Assembly: GCF_003997935.1 (NCBI RefSeq)
Contig: NZ_RZQL01000013.1
Span: forward strand, 1-55,443
Direction: 5' to 3'
Origin: Mesorhizobium sp. M7A.F.Ca.US.006.01.1.1
GTDB taxonomy: Bacteria; Pseudomonadota; Alphaproteobacteria; Rhizobiales; Rhizobiaceae
Length of the DNA: 55,443 nucleotides
Shown: in pieces, positions 27,522 through 35,195 of the stretch
Layout: each line of letters opens with the position of its first letter
How positions within the stretch are numbered: position 1 is the stretch's first letter
Translations under genes and position numbers: made by a program
Notes under the pieces: model-generated
What the model saw: only the letters and a program-made list of their open reading frames with translations
Database searches by the model: none
Told to the model about the DNA's origin: nothing

Positions 27522-28748
27522 TCACATAACGCAGGCGGCGAGGTCGCCGTCATGGGCAGCCTGGACGAGGCGTCGCATCGTGCCGAAATCGAAGGCACGC
27601 GGATTGTTCTTGATCAGGCGGTCGATGCCGAGCGCCTGCTCGGCGGTCCAGTCAAGCTTGTCGGCAGGGAGGCCTAGATCCGCCAGTGTTGGCGTAATGC
27701 CGATCGCTGCGAACAATCGCCTGATCTCCTCGATCGTGGCGGCTGCCATCTCGGCGGCGGTTCTCGTCTTGGTCTCCAAGCCAAGTGCCGCGCCGATCTC
27801 TGCCATCTCGTGAGCAGCGACGCGGCTGTTATAGGTCATCACGTAAGGCATCATTGTCGCCACGCCCAAACCATGGGCGGTGTGGGTGAGGGCGCCTGCC
27901 GGGTATTGCACGGCATGCGCCGCCGCCGTGCCGGCGGTGCCGAATGCGCAGCCCGCCGCCAGCGCGCCCATCATGACATCGGCACGCGCGTCGGCATCGG
28001 TGCCGTCGCTGCAGGCTTTCTCCAGACTCCGGCCGAGCAGCTTTATCGCGAGCAACGCGAAATGGTCGGTCAGCGCAGTCTTGCCAATGAAGACGTGTTG
28101 TTGCGGCAGGTTGGGGTCTTCTCCGCGCCGCATGGCGGTGAAGGCCTCGATCGCATGGGTCAGCGCGTCGGCGCCGGCTATCGCGGTCAGGGCACGGGGG
28201 CAGGTCATTGTCAGTTCGGGGTCGCACAAGGCAACCGCGGCGATCAGATAAGGGCTCGATATGCCGACCTTGAGCGTCCGGTCCGGGTCGGAAATCACCG
28301 CGACCGGCGTCACCTCGGAGCCGGTGCCGGCCGTGGTGGGTACGGCGATCAGCGGCAGTGTCGGACCCGGCACCTTGAACTCCCCGTAATAGTCCTGGAG
28401 CTTGCCGCCATGGCTGAGCAGCAGGGTGGCGCATTTGGCGAAATCGAGACAGCTGCCGCCGCCGATGCCGATCACCATGTCCGGTCTGAACCCCTTCGCT
28501 TCCTCGACACAGATGCCGACCGTGTCGCGTGGCACGTCGGGCAGAACACGATCATGCACCAGGACCTCGATCGAGGCTGACTGAAGGGACTTGATGATGT
28601 CGGCGAATACCGTTGTGCCCGCGAAACGCTCATCGGTGCAGACCAGCGCGCGTCGGCCGAACCGGGCGGCGACCGTCGGCAGCACATGGCGCTGCCCCTT
28701 CCCGAACAGGATTTCACGCGGCAACCGCAGGGCGGCGAAGAGGGTCAT
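27522..28748 (-). CDS. Iron-containing alcohol dehydrogenase (maleylacetate reductase/GHB dehydrogenase-like)
   Basis: A 408-residue group III alcohol dehydrogenase. IGIGGGSCLDFAK is the NAD-binding glycine motif, PTTAGTGSEVTP the cofactor loop, and the metal ligands lie in DALTHAIEAF and the AHAVQYPAGALTHTAHG stretch. ATG 28748 follows AAAGGACC. First gene of the set ending with the hydrolase; divergent from the GntR gene at 28924. Confidence 0.9.
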   Translation of the reverse strand: MTLFAALRLPREILFGKGQRHVLPTVAARFGRRALVCTDERFAGTTVFADIIKSLQSASIEVLVHDRVLPDVPRDTVGICVEEAKGFRPDMVIGIGGGSCLDFAKCATLLLSHGGKLQDYYGEFKVPGPTLPLIAVPTTAGTGSEVTPVAVISDPDRTLKVGISSPYLIAAVALCDPELTMTCPRALTAIAGADALTHAIEAFTAMRRGEDPNLPQQHVFIGKTALTDHFALLAIKLLGRSLEKACSDGTDADARADVMMGALAAGCAFGTAGTAAAHAVQYPAGALTHTAHGLGVATMMPYVMTYNSRVAAHEMAEIGAALGLETKTRTAAEMAAATIEEIRRLFAAIGITPTLADLGLPADKLDWTAEQALGIDRLIKNNPRAFDFGTMRRLVQAAHDGDLAACVM

Positions 28749-28839
28749 GGTCGGTCCTTTGACGGCGGCTGACTGGAACGGAGGCATTGAACTCGGTCTG
28801 GATCGGACGGTTTAAGAGTGTGTCTCTCGCACTTAAATC

Positions 28840-28872
28840 ATATCCGCTTTAAAATCGTATAGGATATAGGAT
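28840..28872. promoter_or_regulatory. Candidate GntR operator in the divergent region 28749-28923
   Basis: ATATCC at 28840-28845 is inverted with GGATAT at 28862-28867, and the right arm is part of a direct repeat TATAGGATATAGGAT (28858-28872). The region lies between the alcohol dehydrogenase operon and the GntR gene, the usual place for an autoregulated FadR-type operator. Binding is inferred. Confidence 0.35.
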
Positions 28873-28923
28873 TGCATCCGGGGAACCATCGTGTTAGCAG
28901 TCCTCACTGTCAAGAGGCAAAAT

Positions 28924-29625
28924 ATGCAGACCGCAAACTTACCCGACCCAAGCGACGCCAGCATTGGAGCTGGTCGCATCCAGCGCGCCAACAGTCTCGT
29001 AGAAGATGTCTATGAAGCCATTTTCGCGCAGTTGATGGCGCTGAAGATCCCGCCAGGCTCACGCATTACAGTCGACAGCCTGGTCAAGGAATTCAACGTC
29101 TCGCACACGCCGATCCGCGAAGCCCTCGGCCGGCTCGAAGGCGAAGGTCTGGTGCTCAAGACGCATTTGATCGGTTATCGTGCCGCGCCCCAGATCACCC
29201 GGCGCCGTTTCGACGAATTATACGAGATGCGTCTGCTGCTCGAACCGCATGGCGCCGCAAAGGCCGCCGCAACGATGGACGAGGCCAAGCTCAATCTGTT
29301 GCTCGAAGCCGCCGGCGTGATGTCACGCCGGGAAGGCAAGGATGATCGCGTACGCTATTCGAACTTCGCCAGGCAAGATGCGATCTTCCACGACAAGATC
29401 ATGGAATTTTCTCAAAACGAACTCGTCCGCGAGACGTTGAGCCATCAGCACACGCACTTCCACATCTTCCGCCTGATGTTCCATGCACGCGTGACCGAGG
29501 AGGCGCTTGACGAACACGAGGCGATCCTTGCCGCGTTCGGCTCGGCCGATCCCGATGCCGCCGAAAAGGCGATGCGCATCCATATCGAGCACTCGCGCGA
29601 TCGCCTGCTCCCGGCATTCGATTGA
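28924..29625 (+). CDS. GntR family transcriptional regulator, FadR/FCD subfamily
   Basis: A 233-residue regulator. The winged helix spans about residues 15-80 (VYEAIFAQLMALKIPPGSRI, then FNVSHTPIREALGRLEGEGL), and the helical FCD domain follows. ATG 28924 has AGAGG six bases upstream; a GTG at 28891 is possible but less likely. Its gene ends 11 bases before the ABC ATPase, so it probably autoregulates the transporter operon and perhaps the divergent dehydrogenases. Confidence 0.9.
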   Translation: MQTANLPDPSDASIGAGRIQRANSLVEDVYEAIFAQLMALKIPPGSRITVDSLVKEFNVSHTPIREALGRLEGEGLVLKTHLIGYRAAPQITRRRFDELYEMRLLLEPHGAAKAAATMDEAKLNLLLEAAGVMSRREGKDDRVRYSNFARQDAIFHDKIMEFSQNELVRETLSHQHTHFHIFRLMFHARVTEEALDEHEAILAAFGSADPDAAEKAMRIHIEHSRDRLLPAFD

Positions 29626-29636
29626 GGTCGGAACGG

Positions 29637-31229
29637 ATGTCGATTGCCGCGAATATCGCCGGGGAGGGCGGGAGCACGTTGTCCAGCGATGCGCCTGGTT
29701 CGCTTGAACCGGTGCTGCGCGCCCAGGAATTGTCCAAGCAATACGGCCCGGTGACGGTGTTGTCGGATGTCACCCTAGACGTCCTGCCCGGTGAGATCCA
29801 CGCCATAATTGGCGAGAACGGTGCCGGCAAGTCGACGTTGATGCGGCTGCTGTCCGGCTATGTCGAGCCAAGCCACGGCACATTGTCGATGAACGGACAT
29901 GCGGTGAAATTTGCCAAGCCCAGCCAGGCGCAGGATGCCGGTATCGCTTTGGTTCATCAGGAAATCCTGCTCGCCGAGGGGCTCACGGTCACCGATAATC
30001 TGTTTCTCGGGCGAGAGCTTTCGCGTGGCCATGTCGTGGATGACCGCACCATGCGCCGGCTGGCAGCCGAGAAACTGGCGCAGATCGGCTGCACGGTCTC
30101 GCCAAGGGCACTGGTGCGCGACGTCTCGCTGGCGGACCGGCAGATGGTGCAGATCGCTCGCGCCCTGCTTGACGACCACAAGGTGGTCATCTTCGACGAG
30201 CCGACCGCCGTTCTGACCGGTGGCGAGGTTGAGCGCCTGCTGGAGATCGTCCTGCAACTGAAGGCTCACGGCACCGCCGTGCTCTATATCAGCCACCGGT
30301 TGGATGAGGTGCAACGGGTCGCCGACAAGGTGACCGTTCTGCGCGACGGCAAGATGATCGGCACCTATCCCGGCAGGACGCTGAGCCAGATGGATATGGC
30401 GCGGCTGATGGTCGGGCGCGAACTGGCAGCACTCTATCCCGAAAAAACCGTGGCGCCTTCGGATGTGCCGATGCTGAGCGTCAGCAACGCCTCCGTTCCC
30501 GGCTATGTGGAGGAGGTGTCGTTTACGGTCCACAAGGGCGAGATCCTTGGGTTTGCCGGCATGGTCGGGGCGGGCCGCACCGAACTTTTCGAGGGCATTA
30601 TCGGCCTGCGACCGGCGACCGCCACCGTTGAACTCAAGGGCAAGTCGGTCCATTTCCAGTCGCAACGCGCCGCGATCGACGCCGGCGTCGGTTACCTGAC
30701 CGAGGATCGCAAGGGCAAGGGACTGCTGCTGCAAGAGCACCTGGCGCCTAACCTGACGCTGTCGGCGCTCGGTGTGTTCCATCCCGGCCTTTCGATGGGT
30801 CGGCGCCGCGAAGCGGAGGCCTTGGAACAGGCCGTGGAGACATATGACATCAGGCTGAAGAGCCTCGGCGCCAAAGCGGGCCAGCTTTCCGGGGGCAATC
30901 AGCAGAAGCTGCTGCTGGCGAAGGTGCTGCTGACCGATCCTTCGGTGGTCATTATCGACGAGCCCACGCGTGGCATCGACATCGCCAACAAGGCGCAGAT
31001 CTATGCCTTCATCCAGGAGCTTGTGGCCAAGGGCAAGGCTTGCATCGTCATCTCTTCGGAGATGCAGGAACTGATCGGCATCTGCGACCGCATCCTGGTG
31101 ATGCGCGAAGGCCGCATCACCGGCGAGGTCAGTGGCGCCGAAATGACCGAAAGCAATGTGGCGGTACTGGCGACCAGTGGCCCCAAGCCAGGGCCAAAAG
31201 CCAAGGGAGGCACAGAATGGCTGTCATGA
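29637..31229 (+). CDS. Ribose-type sugar ABC transporter ATP-binding protein (tandem ATPase)
   Basis: A 530-residue double ATPase of the RbsA/MglA family. Walker A GENGAGKST and Walker B VIFDEPTAVLT mark the first domain; FAGMVGAGRTE, LSGGNQQKLLLAK and VIIDEPTRGIDIA mark the second. ATG 29637 gives the start; the earlier TTG overlaps the GntR stop. The 3' end overlaps the permease start by 13 bases. Confidence 0.93.
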   Translation: MSIAANIAGEGGSTLSSDAPGSLEPVLRAQELSKQYGPVTVLSDVTLDVLPGEIHAIIGENGAGKSTLMRLLSGYVEPSHGTLSMNGHAVKFAKPSQAQDAGIALVHQEILLAEGLTVTDNLFLGRELSRGHVVDDRTMRRLAAEKLAQIGCTVSPRALVRDVSLADRQMVQIARALLDDHKVVIFDEPTAVLTGGEVERLLEIVLQLKAHGTAVLYISHRLDEVQRVADKVTVLRDGKMIGTYPGRTLSQMDMARLMVGRELAALYPEKTVAPSDVPMLSVSNASVPGYVEEVSFTVHKGEILGFAGMVGAGRTELFEGIIGLRPATATVELKGKSVHFQSQRAAIDAGVGYLTEDRKGKGLLLQEHLAPNLTLSALGVFHPGLSMGRRREAEALEQAVETYDIRLKSLGAKAGQLSGGNQQKLLLAKVLLTDPSVVIIDEPTRGIDIANKAQIYAFIQELVAKGKACIVISSEMQELIGICDRILVMREGRITGEVSGAEMTESNVAVLATSGPKPGPKAKGGTEWLS

Positions 31230-32215
31230 CCGAATCCGCACCCAGGCGTCGCCCCCTCGATCTCAATATCAGTTGGACCGACATCGGGCCCTTTCTTGCG
31301 CTGGCAGCTCTGCTGGTGGTCGGTTACCTCATCAACCCCGATTTCCTGTCCGCCACCAACCTCGCCAACGTCATCACCCGCAGCGCCTTCATCGCCATTA
31401 TTGCGGTCGGCGCGACATTTGTGATCTCGTCCGGGGGGCTCGATCTTTCCGTCGGCTCGATGGCCGCCTTCATCACCGGCATCACCATCATGTTCATGAA
31501 CGCGGTGGCGCCGCATGCCGGCATCTGGGCTATTCCCGCCGGTATGGCGGTGGCGATCCTGGTCGGTCTGCTGTGCGGGCTTGCCAACGGCCTCATCGTC
31601 ACGGTCGGCAGGATCGAACCGTTTATCGCCACGCTGGGCACGATGGGGATTTTCCGGGCGTTGATAACCTATCTGACCGATGGTGGCACGATACCAATCG
31701 ACCGGTCGCTGCGCGAGGCCTACCGGCCTGTCTATTTCGGCACGGTTGCCGGCGTCCCGGTTCCAATCCTCATATCCATCGCCGTCGCCGCGGTCGCATC
31801 CTTCATCCTGTACAAGATGAAATACGGCCGCAAATGTGCGGCGGTCGGCGCCAATGAGGATGTCGCCCGTTATTCCGGCATCTCGGTGATCAGGACACGG
31901 ACCGTCGCCTATATCGTCCAGGGTGTCTGCGTGGCCATTGCCGCGATCTGCTACGTGCCGCGCCTGGGCGCCGCAACGCCGACGACCGGACAGCTTTGGG
32001 AACTGCAGGTCATCACAGCCGTGGTGATTGGCGGCACCGCATTGCGCGGCGGCAAGGGCCATGTGTGGGGGACGGTCGCCGGCGCCGTCATCCTGGAGCT
32101 CATCGCCAACCTCATGGTGCTGTCGGACTTCGTCTCGGAATACCTCGTTGCCGCTGTTCAGGGCGTCATCATCATTATCGCCATGCTCATCCAGCGGTTT
32201 TCGAATTCGAAATAG
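31217..32215 (+). CDS. Ribose-type sugar ABC transporter permease
   Basis: A 332-residue RbsC-family permease, with FVISSGGLDLSVGSMAA and VIGGTALRGGKG as family signatures and about ten hydrophobic helices. ATG 31217 follows AAGGGAGG. Only one permease gene is present here, so a homodimer is expected, in contrast to the operon at 18096-24870. Confidence 0.93.
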   Translation: MAVMTESAPRRRPLDLNISWTDIGPFLALAALLVVGYLINPDFLSATNLANVITRSAFIAIIAVGATFVISSGGLDLSVGSMAAFITGITIMFMNAVAPHAGIWAIPAGMAVAILVGLLCGLANGLIVTVGRIEPFIATLGTMGIFRALITYLTDGGTIPIDRSLREAYRPVYFGTVAGVPVPILISIAVAAVASFILYKMKYGRKCAAVGANEDVARYSGISVIRTRTVAYIVQGVCVAIAAICYVPRLGAATPTTGQLWELQVITAVVIGGTALRGGKGHVWGTVAGAVILELIANLMVLSDFVSEYLVAAVQGVIIIIAMLIQRFSNSK

Positions 32216-32217
32216 CG

Positions 32218-32236
32218 CCGCGTCCGGACCACGCGG
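32218..32236 (+). other. Intercistronic hairpin between permease and binding-protein genes
   Basis: CCGCGT pairs with ACGCGG around a seven-base loop, just after the permease stop. No T-run follows, so it is more likely an mRNA-processing or stability element that sets the higher level of binding protein than a terminator. Confidence 0.35.
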
Positions 32237-32269
32237 ATTAACGTTCTTGTAGGTCCAAGGGAGAAGACA

Positions 32270-33220
32270 ATGTTCAGTAGAAAATGGATTGCGGCGGCGA
32301 CACTGGGCGCGCTGCTGCTGGCCGGTCAGGCCATGGCGCAAGACAAGAAGGTCATCGCGGTGTCGATACCGGCAGCTGACCACGGTTGGACGGCGGGCAT
32401 CGTCTATCACGCGCAAGCGGCGGCCAAGGAAATCAACGCCGCGTTCCCGAACGTCGAAGTGGTCGTGAAGACGTCGCCGTCGGCGGCGGAGCAGGTCAGC
32501 GCGCTTGAGGACCTGTCGGCCAGCCGCAAGCTGGATGCTTTGGTGATCCTGCCTTATAGCTCGGAAGAGCTGACCCAGCCGGTCAAGGCTATCAAGGACA
32601 TGGGCACGTTCATCACCGTCGTCGATCGCGGTCTAACTGACGCCTCCGTCCAGGATCTTTACCTCGCCGGCGACAATATCGCGGTGGGCACCAACACAGC
32701 CAAGTTCATGATCGACAAGCTCGGCGGCAAGGGCGACGTCGTCGTACTGCGTGGCATTCCGACCGTCATCGACGACGAGCGCATCAAGGGCTTTCAAGAC
32801 ACGATCAAGGGCACTGATCTGAAAGTCCTCGACATCCAGTACGCGCATTGGAACAGCGACGAAGCCTTCAAGCTGATGCAGGACTACTTGGCCAAGTACC
32901 CGCATATAGATGCGGTGTGGGCCAATGACGACGACATGCTGCTTGGCGTGCTCGAGGCGGTCAAGCAATCGGGCCGGACCGATATCAAGCTGGCACTCGG
33001 TGGCAACGGCATGAAGGACATCGTCAAGAAAGTGATCGACGGCGACGCCATGACGCCGGTCGAGACGCCATATCCGCCGTCGATGATCAAGACCGCGATC
33101 TACATGACTGTCGCCAACCTGATCGGCCAGGCACCCGTCCGTGGCACCGTCAAGCTCGACGCGCCGTTGATCACCCAGGCCAACGCCAAGGAATACTATT
33201 TCCCGGACTCACCGTTCTGA
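32270..33220 (+). CDS. Sugar ABC transporter periplasmic binding protein
   Basis: A 316-residue binding protein with a signal peptide (residues 1-23, ending AMAQ). KVIAVSIPAADHGWTAGI, LDALVILPYSSEELTQPV and DAVWANDDDMLLGVLEA are the ribose-binding-protein type ligand-pocket segments. AAGGGAGAAGAC precedes the ATG. It serves the permease and ATPase encoded immediately upstream. The sugar is unknown. Confidence 0.92.
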   Translation: MFSRKWIAAATLGALLLAGQAMAQDKKVIAVSIPAADHGWTAGIVYHAQAAAKEINAAFPNVEVVVKTSPSAAEQVSALEDLSASRKLDALVILPYSSEELTQPVKAIKDMGTFITVVDRGLTDASVQDLYLAGDNIAVGTNTAKFMIDKLGGKGDVVVLRGIPTVIDDERIKGFQDTIKGTDLKVLDIQYAHWNSDEAFKLMQDYLAKYPHIDAVWANDDDMLLGVLEAVKQSGRTDIKLALGGNGMKDIVKKVIDGDAMTPVETPYPPSMIKTAIYMTVANLIGQAPVRGTVKLDAPLITQANAKEYYFPDSPF

Positions 33221-33242
33221 CACTATCCGATTTCACCGAAAG

Positions 33243-33265
33243 GCAGGGCGCGGTCTGCGCCTTGC
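33243..33265 (+). other. Hairpin between binding-protein and DJ-1/PfpI genes
   Basis: GCAGGGCGC pairs with GCGCCTTGC around a five-base loop, with one G-T wobble. It lies 23 bases after the binding-protein stop and may weaken read-through into the last gene. There is no T-run. Confidence 0.35.
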
Positions 33266-33293
33266 GTAGCTCAAAACACAGAGAGGAAGAGCC

Positions 33294-33887
33294 ATGCTAG
33301 GCAAAAAGATACTGATGCTGACCGGTGAGTTCACCGAAGAATACGAAATCTTTGTCTATCAGCAGGCGATGGAAGCCGTCGGTCACACCATCCACGTGGT
33401 ATGCCCGGACAAGAACGCCGGAGATCTGATCAAGACCTCGCTGCACGACTTCGAGGGCGACCAGACCTACACCGAAAAGCTCGGCCACTATGCGCTGATC
33501 AACAAGACTTTCTCGGAAGCCGAGAGGCAGCTCGATCAATATCATGCCGTCTACTGCGCGGGCGGCCGCGGCCCGGAATACATCCGCACCGACAAGCGCG
33601 TGCAGGCGATCGTGCGCCATTTCCACGAGGCCAAGAAGCCGATCTTCACCATCTGCCACGGTGTGCAGATCCTGATCGCTGTCGACGGCGTGGTGCGTGG
33701 CAAGAAGGTCGCAGCACTCGGCGCCTGCGAGCCTGAGGTGACACTGGCGGGTGGCACCTATATCGACCTGTCGCCGACCGAGGCATATGTGGACGGGACA
33801 ATGGTTTCGGCCAAAGGCTGGACGGCGCTTGCTGCGTTCATCCGCGAATGTTTGAAGGTGCTGGGAACGGAAATCCGCCACGCATAA
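33294..33887 (+). CDS. DJ-1/PfpI family protein
   Basis: A 197-residue class I glutamine-amidotransferase-like protein. The nucleophile elbow TICHGVQIL puts the reactive Cys at residue 121, and CAGGRGPEYIR forms the usual preceding loop. Members include glyoxalase III-type hydratases, deglycases and isonitrile hydratases. GAGAGGAAGAG precedes the ATG. As the last gene of a sugar transport operon it may handle a reactive carbonyl made during catabolism of the imported compound, or an altered sugar; this is inference. Confidence 0.88.
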   Translation: MLGKKILMLTGEFTEEYEIFVYQQAMEAVGHTIHVVCPDKNAGDLIKTSLHDFEGDQTYTEKLGHYALINKTFSEAERQLDQYHAVYCAGGRGPEYIRTDKRVQAIVRHFHEAKKPIFTICHGVQILIAVDGVVRGKKVAALGACEPEVTLAGGTYIDLSPTEAYVDGTMVSAKGWTALAAFIRECLKVLGTEIRHA

Positions 33888-33893
33888 GCTTCT

Positions 33894-33928
33894 GGAACCG
33901 ACGCATTCGCAAGGGATGCGTCGGTTCC
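33894..33928 (+). terminator. Strong hairpin terminator after the DJ-1/PfpI gene
   Basis: A perfect 13-base-pair stem, GGAACCGACGCAT with ATGCGTCGGTTCC, encloses a nine-base loop, seven bases after the stop codon. The T-run is weak (CCTTC). Its position at the end of the operon and just before the region where gene content changes makes termination the best reading. Confidence 0.7.
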
Positions 33929-34453
33929 CTTCAACAGCGCTTCCATATCCATCAATTCGGTCGGGATCGCGGCTCCCGAGCGCAACGATTGCCGCCTGGT
34001 TGCGCTGCTTTTCGTCCTCCTTGCTTGACTGATGATGGCTTGGTGCGCGGCGTTGTTTCAGCGTCCGGATAATAGGTCGTGTCGTCAAGCGTGCGGCCCG
34101 CCGTCGCCCCGAGGCCACCACGCTCGGTTCTCGTAAACCTTTCTGACGGTCGTTCGATCGGCGCCCACGCAGTGAGGCGCTCCGGGCTTGCTCATTGCAA
34201 GTTGCTGACATCAGTCAACGCCTGCAACGGCGCTACGCCACCAGAAATCGGGGTGCGCTTGAGTTCAGGCCTGCGCCAGTGAAGCTGGCATCGCGGATAA
34301 CTCCAATGGTTTCCTGGCGTCCGAGGTTGGTCATCGGCCTGACGAAAAGAACGGCGCCCAGGAACGATTTCGGCCGGCTGTCGTTGCCTAACATTAGGTA
34401 CATCTTATGAAAGTTACGAAATGCCGCTGTGTCAGAATCTATGCCCTCTTGAA
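33929..34453. other. Long intergenic region with no supported gene
   Basis: Between the terminator at 33928 and the small zinc-ribbon protein there are about 525 bases in which I can support no gene. Short readings on both strands lack ribosome sites and family features. The region marks the boundary between the transport/catabolic half of the window and the biosynthesis/surface-glycan half. No direct repeats, integrase or tRNA that would mark an island edge are seen. Confidence 0.45.
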
Positions 34454-34636
34454 ATGACATTCAAATGTCCGCGTTGCGGCTTGGCTCTGCTGAAACCCGG
34501 GCGCTGGTTCCAGGTTGCATCCAAATATCGCTGCGAGGGGTGTCACAGCGAAATCCGGATTACCTATCCCGACAAGATTGCACTATTCCAGAAGTATGCG
34601 GCTTCGCAGCGAGGGCCCATCTCCGCCAAAACATAG
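34454..34636 (+). CDS. Small zinc-ribbon protein
   Basis: A 60-residue protein with two CxxC knuckles: CPRCG at the N-terminus and CEGCH about 23 residues later, followed by ITYPDKIALFQKYA. This layout resembles small rhizobial hypothetical proteins that carry a single treble-clef or zinc-ribbon finger; I do not know the function. ATG 34454 starts just before the first knuckle; an in-frame ATG at 34421 would add eleven residues. No good ribosome site is seen for either. Confidence 0.55.
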   Translation: MTFKCPRCGLALLKPGRWFQVASKYRCEGCHSEIRITYPDKIALFQKYAASQRGPISAKT

Positions 34637-34724
34637 CTCAGTCCTGACCAAGTCATTAAGCGGCTAGGGCCACGGTCCTGCCAGGGGCGGTCGCTGACTG
34701 CCGGCATAGTGTTGCCTGTGGCAT

Positions 34725-34749
34725 GGAACGAAATCCGTTCCCCGCGGTT
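34725..34749 (+). promoter_or_regulatory. Candidate general-stress (EcfG-type) promoter
   Basis: GGAAC at 34725 is followed after 16 bases by GGTT at 34746-34749, one base off the alphaproteobacterial EcfG consensus GGAAC-N16/17-CGTT. It lies 62 bases before the small gene at 34812. The same bases also contain the inverted repeat GGAACG-CGTTCC (34725-34741), so chance similarity or a different role is possible. Confidence 0.3.
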
Positions 34750-34811
34750 GGGAGTTCATGCCTCCAGCTACACGCAATTGAACCGGCCATGCCCTGCAGT
34801 CAGGAGCAGTG

Positions 34812-35054
34812 ATGCAAACATACCTGGTAGAACAAATGGAGGGGGACGACGTGGTCGCGGCGAGTAATGTCAATGCGTCCAGTCCGTTCACGGCGGCGAC
34901 TATGTCAACGGGACGCCAGGTTACCCTGCGGACATGGGAAAACAATTGGGTTCGTGTCACGGATGAGCTTGGAGGGGAAGTATTCGCATACTGCTTCGTT
35001 TCAGGCACTGGCGAAGCGGACAGCAGCGGACAACCCGACACTTCGGTAAGGTAG
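34812..35054 (+). CDS. Small hypothetical protein (80 residues)
   Basis: A short acidic protein containing TGRQVTLRTWENNWVRVTDE followed by a hydrophobic-aromatic stretch (VFAYCFVSG). AGGAG ends five bases before the ATG, so translation is plausible. I recognise no family; similar small proteins are common in rhizobia. The candidate stress promoter lies just upstream. Confidence 0.5.
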   Translation: MQTYLVEQMEGDDVVAASNVNASSPFTAATMSTGRQVTLRTWENNWVRVTDELGGEVFAYCFVSGTGEADSSGQPDTSVR

Positions 35055-35195
35055 CACAGCCGAGCGAGCGCAGGCTGGCATGCTCAACTTCGAACGATTC
35101 AAGCGATCAAGACCGCCTCGCGCATCATCCGAATGATTGATGAAAAGATCATGCCGCGGGGCGATAAGCGGCAACAATCCTAGCGTGGGGCCCTT

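Noticed and set aside
34233..34460. A 75-residue minus-strand reading with a weakly PilZ-like stretch
   Set aside because: It has no ribosome site, no RxxxR PilZ motif, and overlaps the small zinc-ribbon gene; the resemblance is too weak to annotate.
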